A DNA stretch of 64,000 nt from JAJEAO01 sp963667635 (lineage in GTDB: Bacteria; Acidobacteriota; Vicinamibacteria; Marinacidobacterales; Marinacidobacteraceae), in the NCBI GenBank assembly GCA_965232015.1, contig OZ246946.1:1550001-1614000 (forward strand). Direction: 5' to 3'. Under the pieces are notes generated by a model that was not told where the DNA came from, searched no databases, and saw nothing but the letters and a program-made list of their open reading frames with translations. Made by a program: the position numbers and the translations under genes. How positions within the stretch are numbered: position 1 is the stretch's first letter; each line of letters begins with the position of its first letter. Shown here piece after piece: positions 25,760 to 35,362 of this stretch.

Positions 25760-27928
25760 TCAGGGTTCGGCGGGAGCGAGGTGCGTCCCGAAGAAGCGAT
25801 GGACCCGGCGCCAGGCGTCCCGCAGGACGTGGTCGCGGTGGAAGTAGTGGAATTCCCCCGGGTAGGTCACGAGCTCGAAGTCCTTCCCGGCCCGCAGCAG
25901 CCCGTCGGCGAGGTTGATGGACTCGAAGTAGGAGACGTTCACGTCCGAGGTCCCGTGGAGCATGAGGAGGGGTCGAACGATCCGGTCCACGCGGTCGGCG
26001 GGAGCGCCGAGTTCATAGACCTCCGGGTTCTCGGCGGGCGTCCCCATCCGGCCCACCACCCACACTCCACCCGGATCCTCGAACCAGAGCCGGAAATCCC
26101 CGACCCCGGCGACATTCACGCCGGCGGCGAAGAGAGTGGGATCGAGCGTGAGCGCCTGCATCGTCATGAATCCGCCGTAGCTGAGCCCCCAGACCCCGAT
26201 CCGGTCGGCGTCCACGAACGGGAGCGTCTTCAGATACTCCGCCGCGGCGGCCACGTCCTGGTAATCCCCGCCCCCGACGTCGCGATAGACCTCCTGCCGG
26301 AAGTCCCGCCCGTAGCCGATGCTGCCCCGATAGTCGGGCATGAGCACGACGTAGCCCTCGGCGACGAGGAACTGGTGGAAGGCGTGGTACGCCCCGTAGT
26401 CGCGGCGGATGTGCCAGCCGTCGTAGTTCTGCGCGATCCCGTCGCCGTGGACCCACACGATCGCGGGGCGCAGCGCTCCCCCGTCCGCTCCCTCGGCGAC
26501 GAACAGGTACCCGGGGGCGTCGCCGCCGTCGCGCGCCGGGTAGCGCACGAACTCGCCCTCGGTGAACCACTCCGGGTCCACGGTCTCGGGGACCGAATCG
26601 GTGAGCCGCGCCGCGGCGCCGCCCGACCCGGCGTCCACCACGAAGAGATCGGGCGGCGAGCGCGGCCCCGTCCGCTGGAAGACGATGCGGCTGCCGTCGG
26701 GGGAGAACCCGCCGTGCTCGGAGGTGAGCCGGAACCCGGTGGCGAGCGCCGGCTGGGTGTTCGCGCCCCGGAAGTCGGTGAGCTGCCGAGGGGTCGCCAC
26801 GGGGAGGTCGGCCGTGTCCACCACGAAGAGCTGCCGCTGGCCGGGATGGTCGGCGTTCGCATCCCACGCGAGCCGGCTCCCGTCGGGCGACCAGGAGAAG
26901 CGGCGCGCCTCCTGGGCTTCCGGCGTGATCGGGGTCGCCTCGCCGTCGGCGGTCGAGACCACGACCAGACGGTCCCAGCCGCTCGAATCGTCCACGAGCG
27001 CCACCCACGCCCCGTCGGGCGACGGCTTCGGTTCGGCGCCGAGGTAGTTCAGGCTCCACCACTTCTCGTCGGTCGTCTCGTGAATCGTGTCGCGTGATCC
27101 ATTGCGCAGGTCGCTGACGACGACCGAGCGGGTCCGGTAATCGGGGGAGACCTCCTGGAAAACAAGGCGGTCGGCGTCCAGCCAGCGCGGGTTCGAGGCG
27201 GCTTCCGGACCCGACGCGATCCGTCGCGCCACCCCTCCGGCGATCACCGGAACGATCCAGAGATCGGGTGGGGAGGCGGACGCCCGGCGAAACACGACGG
27301 ACGCCCCGGAGAGCTCCGGCGCCTCGTCCACGGTGCGGATGCGGGAGATGGTCGTGGCGAGGAAGCGGGCGTCCGGCGACCAGACCGGCCCGCTCTCGAC
27401 CCGGTCGTCGGTCGCCGTGAGGCGGATCTCGCTCCCGCTCGCCAGATCCCGGACGTGGAGGTCGCCGCCCCGCGCGAAGGCCAGCCCGCGTCGGTCGGGC
27501 GAGAGCGCGAAGCCCGACTCGCCTCCGGGCTCGGCCGGGAACACGCGCTCGAGCGTTCCGGCGAGATCCGGATTCATCCGGTAAAGGACGCCGTTGCGGG
27601 TGAAGTAGAGGGTCTCGTCGTCCGCGCCCCAGAAGAGGTCGGCGAGGGTCTCGTAGGCATCGCCCCAGCGCGTGAGCTGGCGGGGCGGCTCGCCGGCGCC
27701 GGGCGTCACCTCGTAGAGGTCCATCTGGTGGTTGTGGTCCCAGACGAACAGCACCGACGAACCGTCGGGCCGCCATACCGGCGCACCGGGATGACGGATC
27801 TCGAGGATGTCGTCGAGAGCCAGCCGGGGCTCGACGACCGGCTCCCCGCATCCAGTGACGGCGAGGGTCGCGACCAGAGCCGTTGCGACCGGCCAGCGCC
27901 GATGCCTTTCGGGAGGGTGCACCGCCAT
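25760..27928 (-). CDS. Prolyl-oligopeptidase family (S9) secreted serine peptidase, lipoprotein
   Basis: ATG 27928 gives 722 residues with a lipoprotein signal (LVATLAVTGC). The N-terminal about 430 residues form the WD40/TolB-like propeller of S9 peptidases (FSWSPDGSRLAWDANADHPG). The C-terminal alpha/beta hydrolase carries GLSYGGFMTMQAL with the nucleophile Ser, LLMLHGTSDVNV with the acid, and GEFHYFHRDH with the His. The family cleaves short peptides, often after Pro or Ala, and fits a peptide-scavenging periplasm. The longer frame back to 28177 runs through the repeat array and is not used. Confidence 0.88.
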   Translation of the reverse strand: MAVHPPERHRRWPVATALVATLAVTGCGEPVVEPRLALDDILEIRHPGAPVWRPDGSSVLFVWDHNHQMDLYEVTPGAGEPPRQLTRWGDAYETLADLFWGADDETLYFTRNGVLYRMNPDLAGTLERVFPAEPGGESGFALSPDRRGLAFARGGDLHVRDLASGSEIRLTATDDRVESGPVWSPDARFLATTISRIRTVDEAPELSGASVVFRRASASPPDLWIVPVIAGGVARRIASGPEAASNPRWLDADRLVFQEVSPDYRTRSVVVSDLRNGSRDTIHETTDEKWWSLNYLGAEPKPSPDGAWVALVDDSSGWDRLVVVSTADGEATPITPEAQEARRFSWSPDGSRLAWDANADHPGQRQLFVVDTADLPVATPRQLTDFRGANTQPALATGFRLTSEHGGFSPDGSRIVFQRTGPRSPPDLFVVDAGSGGAAARLTDSVPETVDPEWFTEGEFVRYPARDGGDAPGYLFVAEGADGGALRPAIVWVHGDGIAQNYDGWHIRRDYGAYHAFHQFLVAEGYVVLMPDYRGSIGYGRDFRQEVYRDVGGGDYQDVAAAAEYLKTLPFVDADRIGVWGLSYGGFMTMQALTLDPTLFAAGVNVAGVGDFRLWFEDPGGVWVVGRMGTPAENPEVYELGAPADRVDRIVRPLLMLHGTSDVNVSYFESINLADGLLRAGKDFELVTYPGEFHYFHRDHVLRDAWRRVHRFFGTHLAPAEP

Positions 27929-28054
27929 CACTCGCCTGCCTTCCGGTCGCTGCGGACCGCGGGGCGATGGTAGCGGGCGCGTCCTGTGGAGCGCCGCTCT
28001 CCGCCGGTTCTCCCGGCCAGTTCTCCCGGTGGGGGCGGGGCGGGGTGCGGCACG

Positions 28055-28382
28055 ATGGAGCGCAGGCCAGCGTGCGTGTTCGGCCCCGGTCAGATGTGCC
28101 CCTCGGTGCCGGACTGGAGTCCGGCGCTCCATAGACCGCCACTGGTCAGTATGGAGCGCCGCTCTCCAGAGCGGCACGATGGAGCGCAGGCCAGCGTGCG
28201 TGTTCGGCCCCGGTCAGATGTGCCCCTCGGTGCCGGACTGGAGTCCGGCGCTCCATAGACCGCCACCGGTCAGTATGGAGCGCCGCTCTCCAGAGCGGCA
28301 CGATGGAGCGCAGGCCAGCGTGCGTGTTCGGCCCCGGTCAGATGTGCCCCTCGGTGCCGGACTGGAGTCCGGCGCTCCATGG
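28055..28382. repeat. 124-bp tandem repeat array, 2.6 units, each with two palindromes
   Basis: Units start at 28055, 28179 and 28303 (partial) and are almost identical. Each full unit contains GCCGGACTGGAGTCCGGC (28108-28125 in unit 1) and GCCGCTCTCCAGAGCGGC (28158-28175), both members of the dispersed palindrome family. The array fills most of the 490-bp space between the divergent S9 peptidase and LigD-like genes. There are no unique spacers, so it is not a CRISPR array. Confidence 0.9.
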
Positions 28383-28420
28383 ATGTCCCGTTCTGGCTCC
28401 GTGAGGAAGGAAGGAGACGG

Positions 28421-30697
28421 ATGGAAGTTGGACCCGGCGAAAGCCGGACCCTGGGAGCCGCGCACGGGACGAGCGCACCCCTTGAACCGGTTGCGGGACC
28501 GGCGGGGCGCCGGGACATTAGCGCGCCCACGGATCAAGTCAAGGCCGACCCCGAACGGCCGACTCCGGCTCCGGTCAGAATCCCCCGACGCCCCGTGCCA
28601 CGGCCTTCCGCCCGAGACATCGCCGCCTACCGGGAGAAGCGCGACTTTCGACGAACGCCGGAACCCCCGGCCGAGACGACGCCCACCGAGGGACTCCCGC
28701 GGCGGCGCTTCGTGGTGCACCGGCACGAGGCCCGGCGGCTCCACTACGACCTCCGGCTCGAGATGGAGGGCGTCCTGCGGTCGTGGGCGGTTCCGAAGGG
28801 CTTCACCTACGACCCGGACGTCAAGAAGCTGGCGGTTCGCACCGAGGACCACCCCCTCGCCTACACCGACTTCGAAGGCGTCATCCCGGAGGACGAGTAC
28901 GGCGGCGGGACGATGACCCGGTGGGACCGGGGCCGCTACGAGATCACCGAGGGAGGCGAGGACGAGGGGGCGGCGGGAGTCGCCGCCGGAAAACTGGTGA
29001 TCCGGCTGCGGGGCCGGAAGCTCCGCGGCGCATGGCATCTGGTGCGGACGAAGCGCGGAGAGCACGAATGGATCCTGTTCAAGGGGCGGGACCGCTACGT
29101 CCGGGCCGACGACGATCGCCAGCCCTTCTTCGACCTCGACGCGGCCCGCCGGTGGACCGGCCGCCCGCCGCCGGGTCCGATGCGACCCCCGCGGGAGGCG
29201 GCCCCGTTCTCGGACCGGGACTTCCTGTTCGAGCCGCAGCTCCTCGGGATCCCGGTGTTCCTCGAGAGGCGCGCCGGCGAAGTGCGGCTCGCTCCGGCCG
29301 ACGGCGGAGCGTCCCGCTCGTGGGCCGAACCCCTCCGCGAGCTGTTCGCCGCCGGGGAGGCGCTGCGAGCGGAAGCCCTCCTCGCCCACGGCGTCCTGCT
29401 CGCGACCGATGGCGCCGAGCGCCCGTCCCCGGCGCGGCTTGCGGCCCGGCTCGACGGGGACGACCGGATTCCGGTCGTGCTCTACCTGAACGATCTGCTG
29501 CGCTACGAGGAATGGGACCTCCGCGCGGTCCCGCTGCGGGAGCGCAAGGCCCTCCTGTCCACGCTGCTCCCGGCAAGCGATTGCCTGCTGTTCGGCGACC
29601 ATGTCGCGGTCCGGGGCAAGGAGTTCCACGCCGCCTGCGAGGCGGCGGGGCTTCCCGGCTCGATCGCGCGCCGGGCCGACGCCCGGTGGCCGGGCGGCCC
29701 GGCGGACGGTCTGCGGATCCCCGCCCGTGGCGTCGGCGACGCTGAGGCGGAGAGCCACCTTCTGGCCGGTCTGTCCCGGCAGCGGGCGCGGCGCGACGCG
29801 GCCCGCCCGGTCCGGTTCACCAATCTGGACAAGGTGTTCTGGCCGGACCTGGGCTACACCAAGGGGGACCTGATCCGTTACTACGACCAGGTCGCAGAGC
29901 ACCTCCTCCCCTACCTCCGGGAACGCCCGGCGCACCTGCTGCGCACTCCCGACGGCGTTGGCGGCAAGGCGTTCTACCAGAAGGATCTGCCGGATCACAC
30001 CCCGGACTGGGTGGAGACCGAGGCGATCCCGTCGGGGAGCCGGGGCGAGACGATCCGATATCTCATCTGCAACGACGCCTCGGCGCTCCTCTACGCGGCG
30101 AACCTGGGGAGCATCGACATCCATCCCTGGCTGTCGCGCCGGACCCACCGTGACCATCCCGACTGGGTCGTCTTCGATCTCGATCCGGGCGGCGCGCCGT
30201 TCTCCGATGTCGTGCGGCTGGCCCGCGCCTTCGGGAAGGTCCTCCGCGGGATCGGGCTGCGCCCGTCGCTCAAGACCTCCGGCGCCACCGGGCTCCACAT
30301 CCATGTGCCGCTCGAGCCCATCTACCCCTACGAAGTCGCCCGACAGTTCGCGGAAGCGGTTTCCACCCACGTCGCCGGCGAACACCGGGACATCGCCACC
30401 GTCGAGCGCCAGGTGGCGCGCCGCGGAGGACGGGTGTATCTGGATTTCCTTCAGAACCGCCGCGGGCAGACCGTCGTGCCCCCCTACGTGGTGCGGCCGG
30501 TGCCCGCCGCCTCGGTCTCCACTCCCCTCGACTGGGACGAGCTCGAGGGCGGCCTCGACCCGCAGCGGCACACCCTGAAGACGATCCCGGAACGGCTCGA
30601 CCGGCTGGGCGACCTGTTCGCGGGAACGCTCCACGACCGCCAGCACCTCCTGCCGGCGATCCGCCGCTTCGAGACGACCTACCTGGCGAGACCCTGA
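28421..30697 (+). CDS. ligD: LigD-like protein: 3'-phosphoesterase and primase-polymerase domains with a degraded ligase domain
   Basis: ATG 28421 follows AAGGAG closely and gives 758 residues. Residues about 97-227 form the LigD phosphoesterase domain (VVHRHEARRLHYDLRLEME, then HPLAYTDFEGVIPEDEYGG). Residues about 462-745 form the archaeo-eukaryotic primase-type polymerase (NLDKVFWPDLGYTKGDL, the DLDPG metal motif, TSGATGLHIHVPLEP). In between, where active LigD has the adenylation motif ExKxDG, the sequence reads FLFEPQLLGIPV with no Lys. The rest of the ligase core is shrunken, with no OB fold visible. It should process and fill DNA ends but not seal them. No Ku gene is in the window. Confidence 0.85.
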   Translation: MEVGPGESRTLGAAHGTSAPLEPVAGPAGRRDISAPTDQVKADPERPTPAPVRIPRRPVPRPSARDIAAYREKRDFRRTPEPPAETTPTEGLPRRRFVVHRHEARRLHYDLRLEMEGVLRSWAVPKGFTYDPDVKKLAVRTEDHPLAYTDFEGVIPEDEYGGGTMTRWDRGRYEITEGGEDEGAAGVAAGKLVIRLRGRKLRGAWHLVRTKRGEHEWILFKGRDRYVRADDDRQPFFDLDAARRWTGRPPPGPMRPPREAAPFSDRDFLFEPQLLGIPVFLERRAGEVRLAPADGGASRSWAEPLRELFAAGEALRAEALLAHGVLLATDGAERPSPARLAARLDGDDRIPVVLYLNDLLRYEEWDLRAVPLRERKALLSTLLPASDCLLFGDHVAVRGKEFHAACEAAGLPGSIARRADARWPGGPADGLRIPARGVGDAEAESHLLAGLSRQRARRDAARPVRFTNLDKVFWPDLGYTKGDLIRYYDQVAEHLLPYLRERPAHLLRTPDGVGGKAFYQKDLPDHTPDWVETEAIPSGSRGETIRYLICNDASALLYAANLGSIDIHPWLSRRTHRDHPDWVVFDLDPGGAPFSDVVRLARAFGKVLRGIGLRPSLKTSGATGLHIHVPLEPIYPYEVARQFAEAVSTHVAGEHRDIATVERQVARRGGRVYLDFLQNRRGQTVVPPYVVRPVPAASVSTPLDWDELEGGLDPQRHTLKTIPERLDRLGDLFAGTLHDRQHLLPAIRRFETTYLARP

Positions 30698-30855
30698 GCC
30701 CGGGCCCCGGGCACACCCGCCCCCGTTCGGGCGAGGTCCGCCCTTCCCGACCGGACCCCGGCATCGGCGCGACTCCCTTGGCGCTTCCAGCCGTCCCTGC
30801 GATTGGAACGCCCCGCGGCGGCCCGCGTCAAATGCCTCCCGGTTCCGAGGCTCCG

Positions 30856-32136
30856 TCAGGCGCCCGACTCGACCGCCACCACCGCGCCAAGACGGCGCAG
30901 CCGGTTGGCGAGATCGGCGTAGCCGCGCTCGACGACCTCGAGCGGCGCGACCGAACTCACTCCCTCGGCGGCGAGCGCCGCGGCGATGAGCGCCATGCCG
31001 GATCGTATGTCCCGCGCGTCCAGATCACCCGCCCGCAGCGGGGCGGGGCCGTTCACGAGGATCCGGTGCGGATCGCAGAGGAAGAGCTCGGCGCCCATAC
31101 CCCGCAACTGCTCCAGCGCGAACAGTCGGAGCTCGTACATCCAGTCGTGGATCAGGGTGGCGCCTTCGGCGGCGGCGGCGAGCACGGTCACCAGGCTGAC
31201 CAGATCGCTCGGAAAGCCGGGCCACGGCGCGGTCGTGATGCGGGGAGCGGCGTGGAGAGCCGAGGGCTCGATCAGCAGGCCTCCGCCGCGAAGCGCGCTG
31301 CGCACGCCGAGTCGGGACAGCACGGCGACGACCGGCTCGAGGTCCCGCGGCGCCGCGCCGCGGATCTCCAGCGCCCCGCCGGTGATCGCCGCGATCACCG
31401 CCCAGCTCCCCGCCTCCACGAAATCACCACCGAGCCGCCACCGGGCGCCGGCGCGGCGGCGGGCGCCGGTCACCCGGAGGGTCGGCGTTCCCGCTCCCTC
31501 GATGCCGACTCCCATCCCTTCGAGGAACCGGCACAGATCCACGACGTGGGGCTCGCAGGCGGCATGGCGGATCTCGGAGACTCCCGGCGCCGCGGCGGCG
31601 GCGAGGAGCGCCGTCTCGGTTCCGGTCACGGACGCCTCCAGCAGGTAGAGCGACGCCGGCCGGAAGCCGTCGGGGATTTCGAGGGCCGTTCCCGGACCCG
31701 GGAGTTCCCGGGCGCCAAGGGCGCGGAGCGCGGCGAGATGGACCGAGACCGACCGCCGGCCGGGGAAGTCCCCGCCCGTCGCGGGAAGCTCCACCCGCCC
31801 GCGGCGCGCGAGAACCGGGGCCGTGAGCAGGACCGAGCCCCGGAGCGCTCCCACCGGGCCGGGGTCGGGACGGTCTCCGGTGAGCCGGGCGGCGCGCACC
31901 GTGATGGCAGTCGTCCCGACACCCTCGACTTCGGCGCCGAGGCTCTCGAGGGCCGACGCCATCGCGGCCACATCCCGGATCCGGGGCATGTTCCGGAGGT
32001 GGCACGGCTCCTCGGTGAGCAGACAGGCGGCGAGCAGCGGCAACGCGGCGTTCTTGTTCCCCTCGACGGTGACGACGCCCCCGATGGGGTGGCCGCCCTC
32101 GATCCGAAGGCGGGTGGGACCGCGGCGCTCCGTCAC
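30856..32136 (-). CDS. murA: UDP-N-acetylglucosamine 1-carboxyvinyltransferase (MurA) with Asp at the catalytic Cys position
   Basis: GTG 32136 overlaps the murB stop (GTGA) and gives 426 residues, the normal MurA length. MurA transfers enolpyruvate from PEP to UDP-GlcNAc, the first committed step of peptidoglycan synthesis. GNKNAALPLLAACLLT carries the conserved Lys28-Asn29 pair. The active-site loop usually read as GGCxIGxR is here GGDFPGRRSVSVH, with Asp123 (codon GAC) in place of Cys and the Arg retained. Natural Asp versions are known in mycobacteria, chlamydiae and Borrelia and are insensitive to fosfomycin. Identity is inferred from the murB coupling and the fold. A MurA-like paralogue with another role is less likely. 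Confidence 0.85.
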   Translation of the reverse strand: MTERRGPTRLRIEGGHPIGGVVTVEGNKNAALPLLAACLLTEEPCHLRNMPRIRDVAAMASALESLGAEVEGVGTTAITVRAARLTGDRPDPGPVGALRGSVLLTAPVLARRGRVELPATGGDFPGRRSVSVHLAALRALGARELPGPGTALEIPDGFRPASLYLLEASVTGTETALLAAAAAPGVSEIRHAACEPHVVDLCRFLEGMGVGIEGAGTPTLRVTGARRRAGARWRLGGDFVEAGSWAVIAAITGGALEIRGAAPRDLEPVVAVLSRLGVRSALRGGGLLIEPSALHAAPRITTAPWPGFPSDLVSLVTVLAAAAEGATLIHDWMYELRLFALEQLRGMGAELFLCDPHRILVNGPAPLRAGDLDARDIRSGMALIAAALAAEGVSSVAPLEVVERGYADLANRLRRLGAVVAVESGA

Positions 32137-33080
32137 CGGTCGAACGCCCCCACGAACCCGATCTCGGGCTCGAGCCGGACGCCGAACCGCCGCTCGACCG
32201 CATCCCGGCAACGGGCGAGCAGCTCGCGCACGTCGAACGCGGTGGCCCCCGGGGCGGCGAGCAGGAAATTGGCGTGGAGCCGGGAGACCCGGGCCCCTCC
32301 CACCGAGGCGCCCTTGAGTCCGGCGCGGTCGAGCAGCGCTCCGGCGGCGGCCGGGATTTCCGGGGGAAGCGCCGGGGTCCGGGGGTCGGGGTTCCGGAAC
32401 GCGCAACCGGCGGAGCGCGCCCGGAGCGGCTGGGTCCGGCGTCGGAAGGCGATGGACTCCCGGGCCCGCCGGCGCAGCTCGTCCGGATCCCGCCCCGGTC
32501 GCACCCGGAAGTCGGCGGACAGCACGATCCGGCCCCCGAGTTCACCCCCTCCGGGCGCGAGCTTCACGTCGTCCGGCCCCACCGTCGCCACCGAGCCGTC
32601 CGCTTCGAGCAGGCGCAACGACGCGATCCGGTCCCCGATCTCCATCCCGCCGAAGTGCGCGTTCCCGTGCACCGCGCCGCCGACGGTTCCGGGAGTCCCC
32701 GCCCACGCCTCGACGCCCCCGAGCCCCCGCGCGGTGGTCCACCGGACGAGGGCGTTCAGCGAGATCCCCGCGCCGGCGCGGACGAGCGCCGCCTCCAGCC
32801 GCCGGGCGCGGCCGCCGCGCACCCGCACCACGAGCCCCCGCACGCCCCGGTCGGCGATCAGGAGGTTCGAACCGCCGCCGAGGATCGTGACCGGGAATCC
32901 GAGTTCCCGCGCCGCCGCCAGCGCCCCGCGCAGGACCGTTTCGGCGCGCGCTTCGAGGAACCACTCGGCGGCGCCCCCGATCCCGAAGCTGGTGAGCGGC
33001 CCGAGCCGCCGGTCCCGGACCGGGGGGCTGTCGGCGCGCCCACCCAGCCGGTCGGCGAGCGCCTCCTCGAAAGGCTGCAC
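32133..33080 (-). CDS. murB: UDP-N-acetylenolpyruvoylglucosamine reductase
   Basis: The 315-residue flavoenzyme reduces the MurA product to UDP-N-acetylmuramate with NADPH. FAD-binding motifs are present: VTILGGGSNLLIADRGVRG and WAGTPGTVGGAVHGNAH. The C-terminal domain contains SAGCAFRNP, where the proton-donating residue is Cys226 rather than the more common Ser, and LHANFLLAAPGATA near the end. It lacks long extra loops, as in the type II enzymes. It is translated first and overlaps murA by 4 bp, so the two steps are coupled. Confidence 0.9.
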   Translation of the reverse strand: MQPFEEALADRLGGRADSPPVRDRRLGPLTSFGIGGAAEWFLEARAETVLRGALAAARELGFPVTILGGGSNLLIADRGVRGLVVRVRGGRARRLEAALVRAGAGISLNALVRWTTARGLGGVEAWAGTPGTVGGAVHGNAHFGGMEIGDRIASLRLLEADGSVATVGPDDVKLAPGGGELGGRIVLSADFRVRPGRDPDELRRRARESIAFRRRTQPLRARSAGCAFRNPDPRTPALPPEIPAAAGALLDRAGLKGASVGGARVSRLHANFLLAAPGATAFDVRELLARCRDAVERRFGVRLEPEIGFVGAFDR

Positions 33081-33117
33081 CGGAACGGACGGGGTGCGGG
33101 GGATCCGCGGCCCGGCG

Positions 33118-35274
33118 TCAGCGCCGGGCGCCCTGCGGGTCGCCGAGTTCGGCGAGGCGGGCGCGAACGCCCTCCTGCGACGGGTTCATCTCCAGCGACC
33201 TCCGGAAGAGATCGCGGGCCCGCTCGCCGTCTCCGGTCTGCTGATGGCAGTCGCCGAGCGCATTCAGGAGCGAGGGATCGGGCGCCCGGAGGGTCATCGC
33301 GTGCTCGAGCCGGGGGAGCGCCTCCCCGCACTCCCGCCGGATGTAGTAGGCGAACCCGACCCCCTCGGCGACCTCGACCTCGTTCGGATGATCCGGCTCG
33401 ATGGGCAGCAGCAGCTCGAGCGCCTCGTCGGCGTTCCGGCTGAACAGCAAAGCGCTCGCAAGCTTCCATCGCGCCATCGGGAGATCCGGATTCGCGCTCG
33501 CCTCGCGGAACGCGATCACGGCGTCGTCCACCCGGCCGTGGGCGAGGAACTGCTCGCCGAGGGCGAGCGCGAGCAGGCCGGGAACGTGCGTCGCGAACGA
33601 ACGGCGGATGATGAATCCGGGCCGCGCCACCTCGGACCGGGGCGAGACGGTGAGCGGCGCCTCCCGGCTCGCCACGACCTCGCCGGCGGCGTCGAGCAGA
33701 TCCGCGACGACGCGGTAGCGGCCGGCGCCGAAGTCAGCGAGCCGGAACTCCTCGACCGGGGGCTCGAGGAGCCGTCCCGGCTCGACCACGCGCTCGTCCA
33801 CCAACTGCGGCGCCGCGGCCTGCAGCTCGTCGGAGAGGATGCGGACCCGGGTCGTGAAGCCCGAGCCCGCGTTCACCGACTGGGGTACGACGACCAGGGT
33901 CTCGGAGGCCGAGAACGACCCCCCGAGCGCGGGCTCGAAAACGGTGGAGCCGAACTGGTAGGTCCCGAATCGGGGCCCGCCCGCGAAGCCGGACTCCGCC
34001 TCGCTCCGGTAGGCCAGCATCAGGTCGGCGAGCACCGGACGACCGCCGCCGCTGGCCGGAACCCGAAGCGGCTGGCTGGCCACGGTGTACTGCGACGTGG
34101 CCCGGTTCCGCACCACCACGCTCACCTCGTAGTCGCCGGGCAGCACCGGCAGGTTGTCCCGGTAGGCGAACGGCTGGCCGGAAGCCGACCGCTGCTCGCT
34201 CTCGGTGAGGCGGATCATCGGTGAGTTGCGGTGCATCGCGACGAGCGGCCCCTCCGGCCGACGAAGCTCCAGCTCGATGTCCAGCGTGGTCACGTACTCG
34301 GCCGCATCCTCATTCCTCTCGAGCGAGAAGTCCTCGGGCGCCAGCTTCACCGTGTAGTTCAGGAAGGGCGTATTCCGGGGGCCGAAGAACACCGAGAAAT
34401 CCGCCTCGCTCGTCACGAACCGGAACGAGTACTCCGCGCTCACCCGGTCGCCGTGGCGGAGGAAACCCTCGATCTCATCGAGATCCACCTGCTTCTGCGC
34501 GGATTCGGTGATGTCCACGAAATTCCTGTCCACGCTCATCGAGGGGCGGACGGTGTCCAGCACCGGAGCGATCGTGTTCGTGGCGCGCAGGAAGTCGGCG
34601 CTCGGATCGGTCAGATCCACCACCAGGCTGGCGCGGGCGAGGTCCATCGAAACCGTTTCGAGGATGTCCACCGCCTGGTTCTGCCGGTTCCTCAGCAGCT
34701 CTCCCCGGCGGACCAGCGCGTCCGGGCCGTCCGCCCACGGGTGGTAGAGCTCGTACTCCCCGATGTCTTCCTTCTTGAAGAACAGGAGGTTGAACCGGGG
34801 AGGCAGGCCGAGCCGGGTGTCCCCCTGATAGATCCACAACTCGGCGCTCACGACCTCGTTCAGGCCATCGAAGGACTCGCGGGTGCGCGGCTCCCCCAGG
34901 ATGATCCAGTACTTGCCGCGGTCGGTCTGCCAGCCCGGGCGAGGCGCGTCGCGACCGAGATAGCGGTTCGCATAGTCGAGCCGCTCGTAGTGCTCGGTTC
35001 GGAACTCGTTCTCCCGGGTGGCGGGCGCCGGGTCGCGCCGCTGCCAGAACGCCTCGATGAAGAACTCGCGCTCCTCGAACGAGGAGAGGCCGAGAAACAC
35101 TTCGCGTTCGGTCTCGGTGATGATCCAGACGACTTCCTCTTCCAGCCAGACGCGGTGCTCTTCGGCGAGCGGGACGCCCGATTCCTCCTGCGCCGCGACC
35201 GGACTCGCAAGGGCGACAGCGAGGACGAGAAATGCGGCGCGACGGAACGGGGAACTCGGAGCGGATCGGTGCAT
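33118..35274 (-). CDS. Secreted GWxTD-domain protein with C-terminal TPR
   Basis: ATG 35274 (or 35280) gives about 718 residues with a signal peptide (FLVLAVALASPVAAQ). The N-terminal GWxTD-type domain shows FIEAFWQRRDPAPATRENEF and YANRYLGRDAPRPGWQTDRG, then KYWIILGEP. This domain is frequent in Acidobacteriota and has no proven function. A long beta-rich middle region follows. The last about 130 residues hold TPR units (FAYYIRRECGEALPRLEHA, LGDCHQQTGDGERARDLF). It starts divergently from the DUF2911 gene and is followed by murB on the same strand. Confidence 0.83.
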   Translation of the reverse strand: MHRSAPSSPFRRAAFLVLAVALASPVAAQEESGVPLAEEHRVWLEEEVVWIITETEREVFLGLSSFEEREFFIEAFWQRRDPAPATRENEFRTEHYERLDYANRYLGRDAPRPGWQTDRGKYWIILGEPRTRESFDGLNEVVSAELWIYQGDTRLGLPPRFNLLFFKKEDIGEYELYHPWADGPDALVRRGELLRNRQNQAVDILETVSMDLARASLVVDLTDPSADFLRATNTIAPVLDTVRPSMSVDRNFVDITESAQKQVDLDEIEGFLRHGDRVSAEYSFRFVTSEADFSVFFGPRNTPFLNYTVKLAPEDFSLERNEDAAEYVTTLDIELELRRPEGPLVAMHRNSPMIRLTESEQRSASGQPFAYRDNLPVLPGDYEVSVVVRNRATSQYTVASQPLRVPASGGGRPVLADLMLAYRSEAESGFAGGPRFGTYQFGSTVFEPALGGSFSASETLVVVPQSVNAGSGFTTRVRILSDELQAAAPQLVDERVVEPGRLLEPPVEEFRLADFGAGRYRVVADLLDAAGEVVASREAPLTVSPRSEVARPGFIIRRSFATHVPGLLALALGEQFLAHGRVDDAVIAFREASANPDLPMARWKLASALLFSRNADEALELLLPIEPDHPNEVEVAEGVGFAYYIRRECGEALPRLEHAMTLRAPDPSLLNALGDCHQQTGDGERARDLFRRSLEMNPSQEGVRARLAELGDPQGARR

Positions 35275-35362
35275 GAACAAGGATCGGGAAACGGAGGGGA
35301 AACGGCTCGGGCCGCGTCAGCCTAGCAGCCGGCGGTAGAATCCCCGCTCGGAGGTCCTGTCC

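Noticed and set aside
28055..28382. Possible CRISPR array
   Set aside because: The 124-bp units are contiguous with no unique spacers, and no cas genes are present.
30698..30712. GC palindrome after ligD as a terminator
   Set aside because: The perfect palindrome leaves almost no loop and there is no T run, so support is too weak to annotate.
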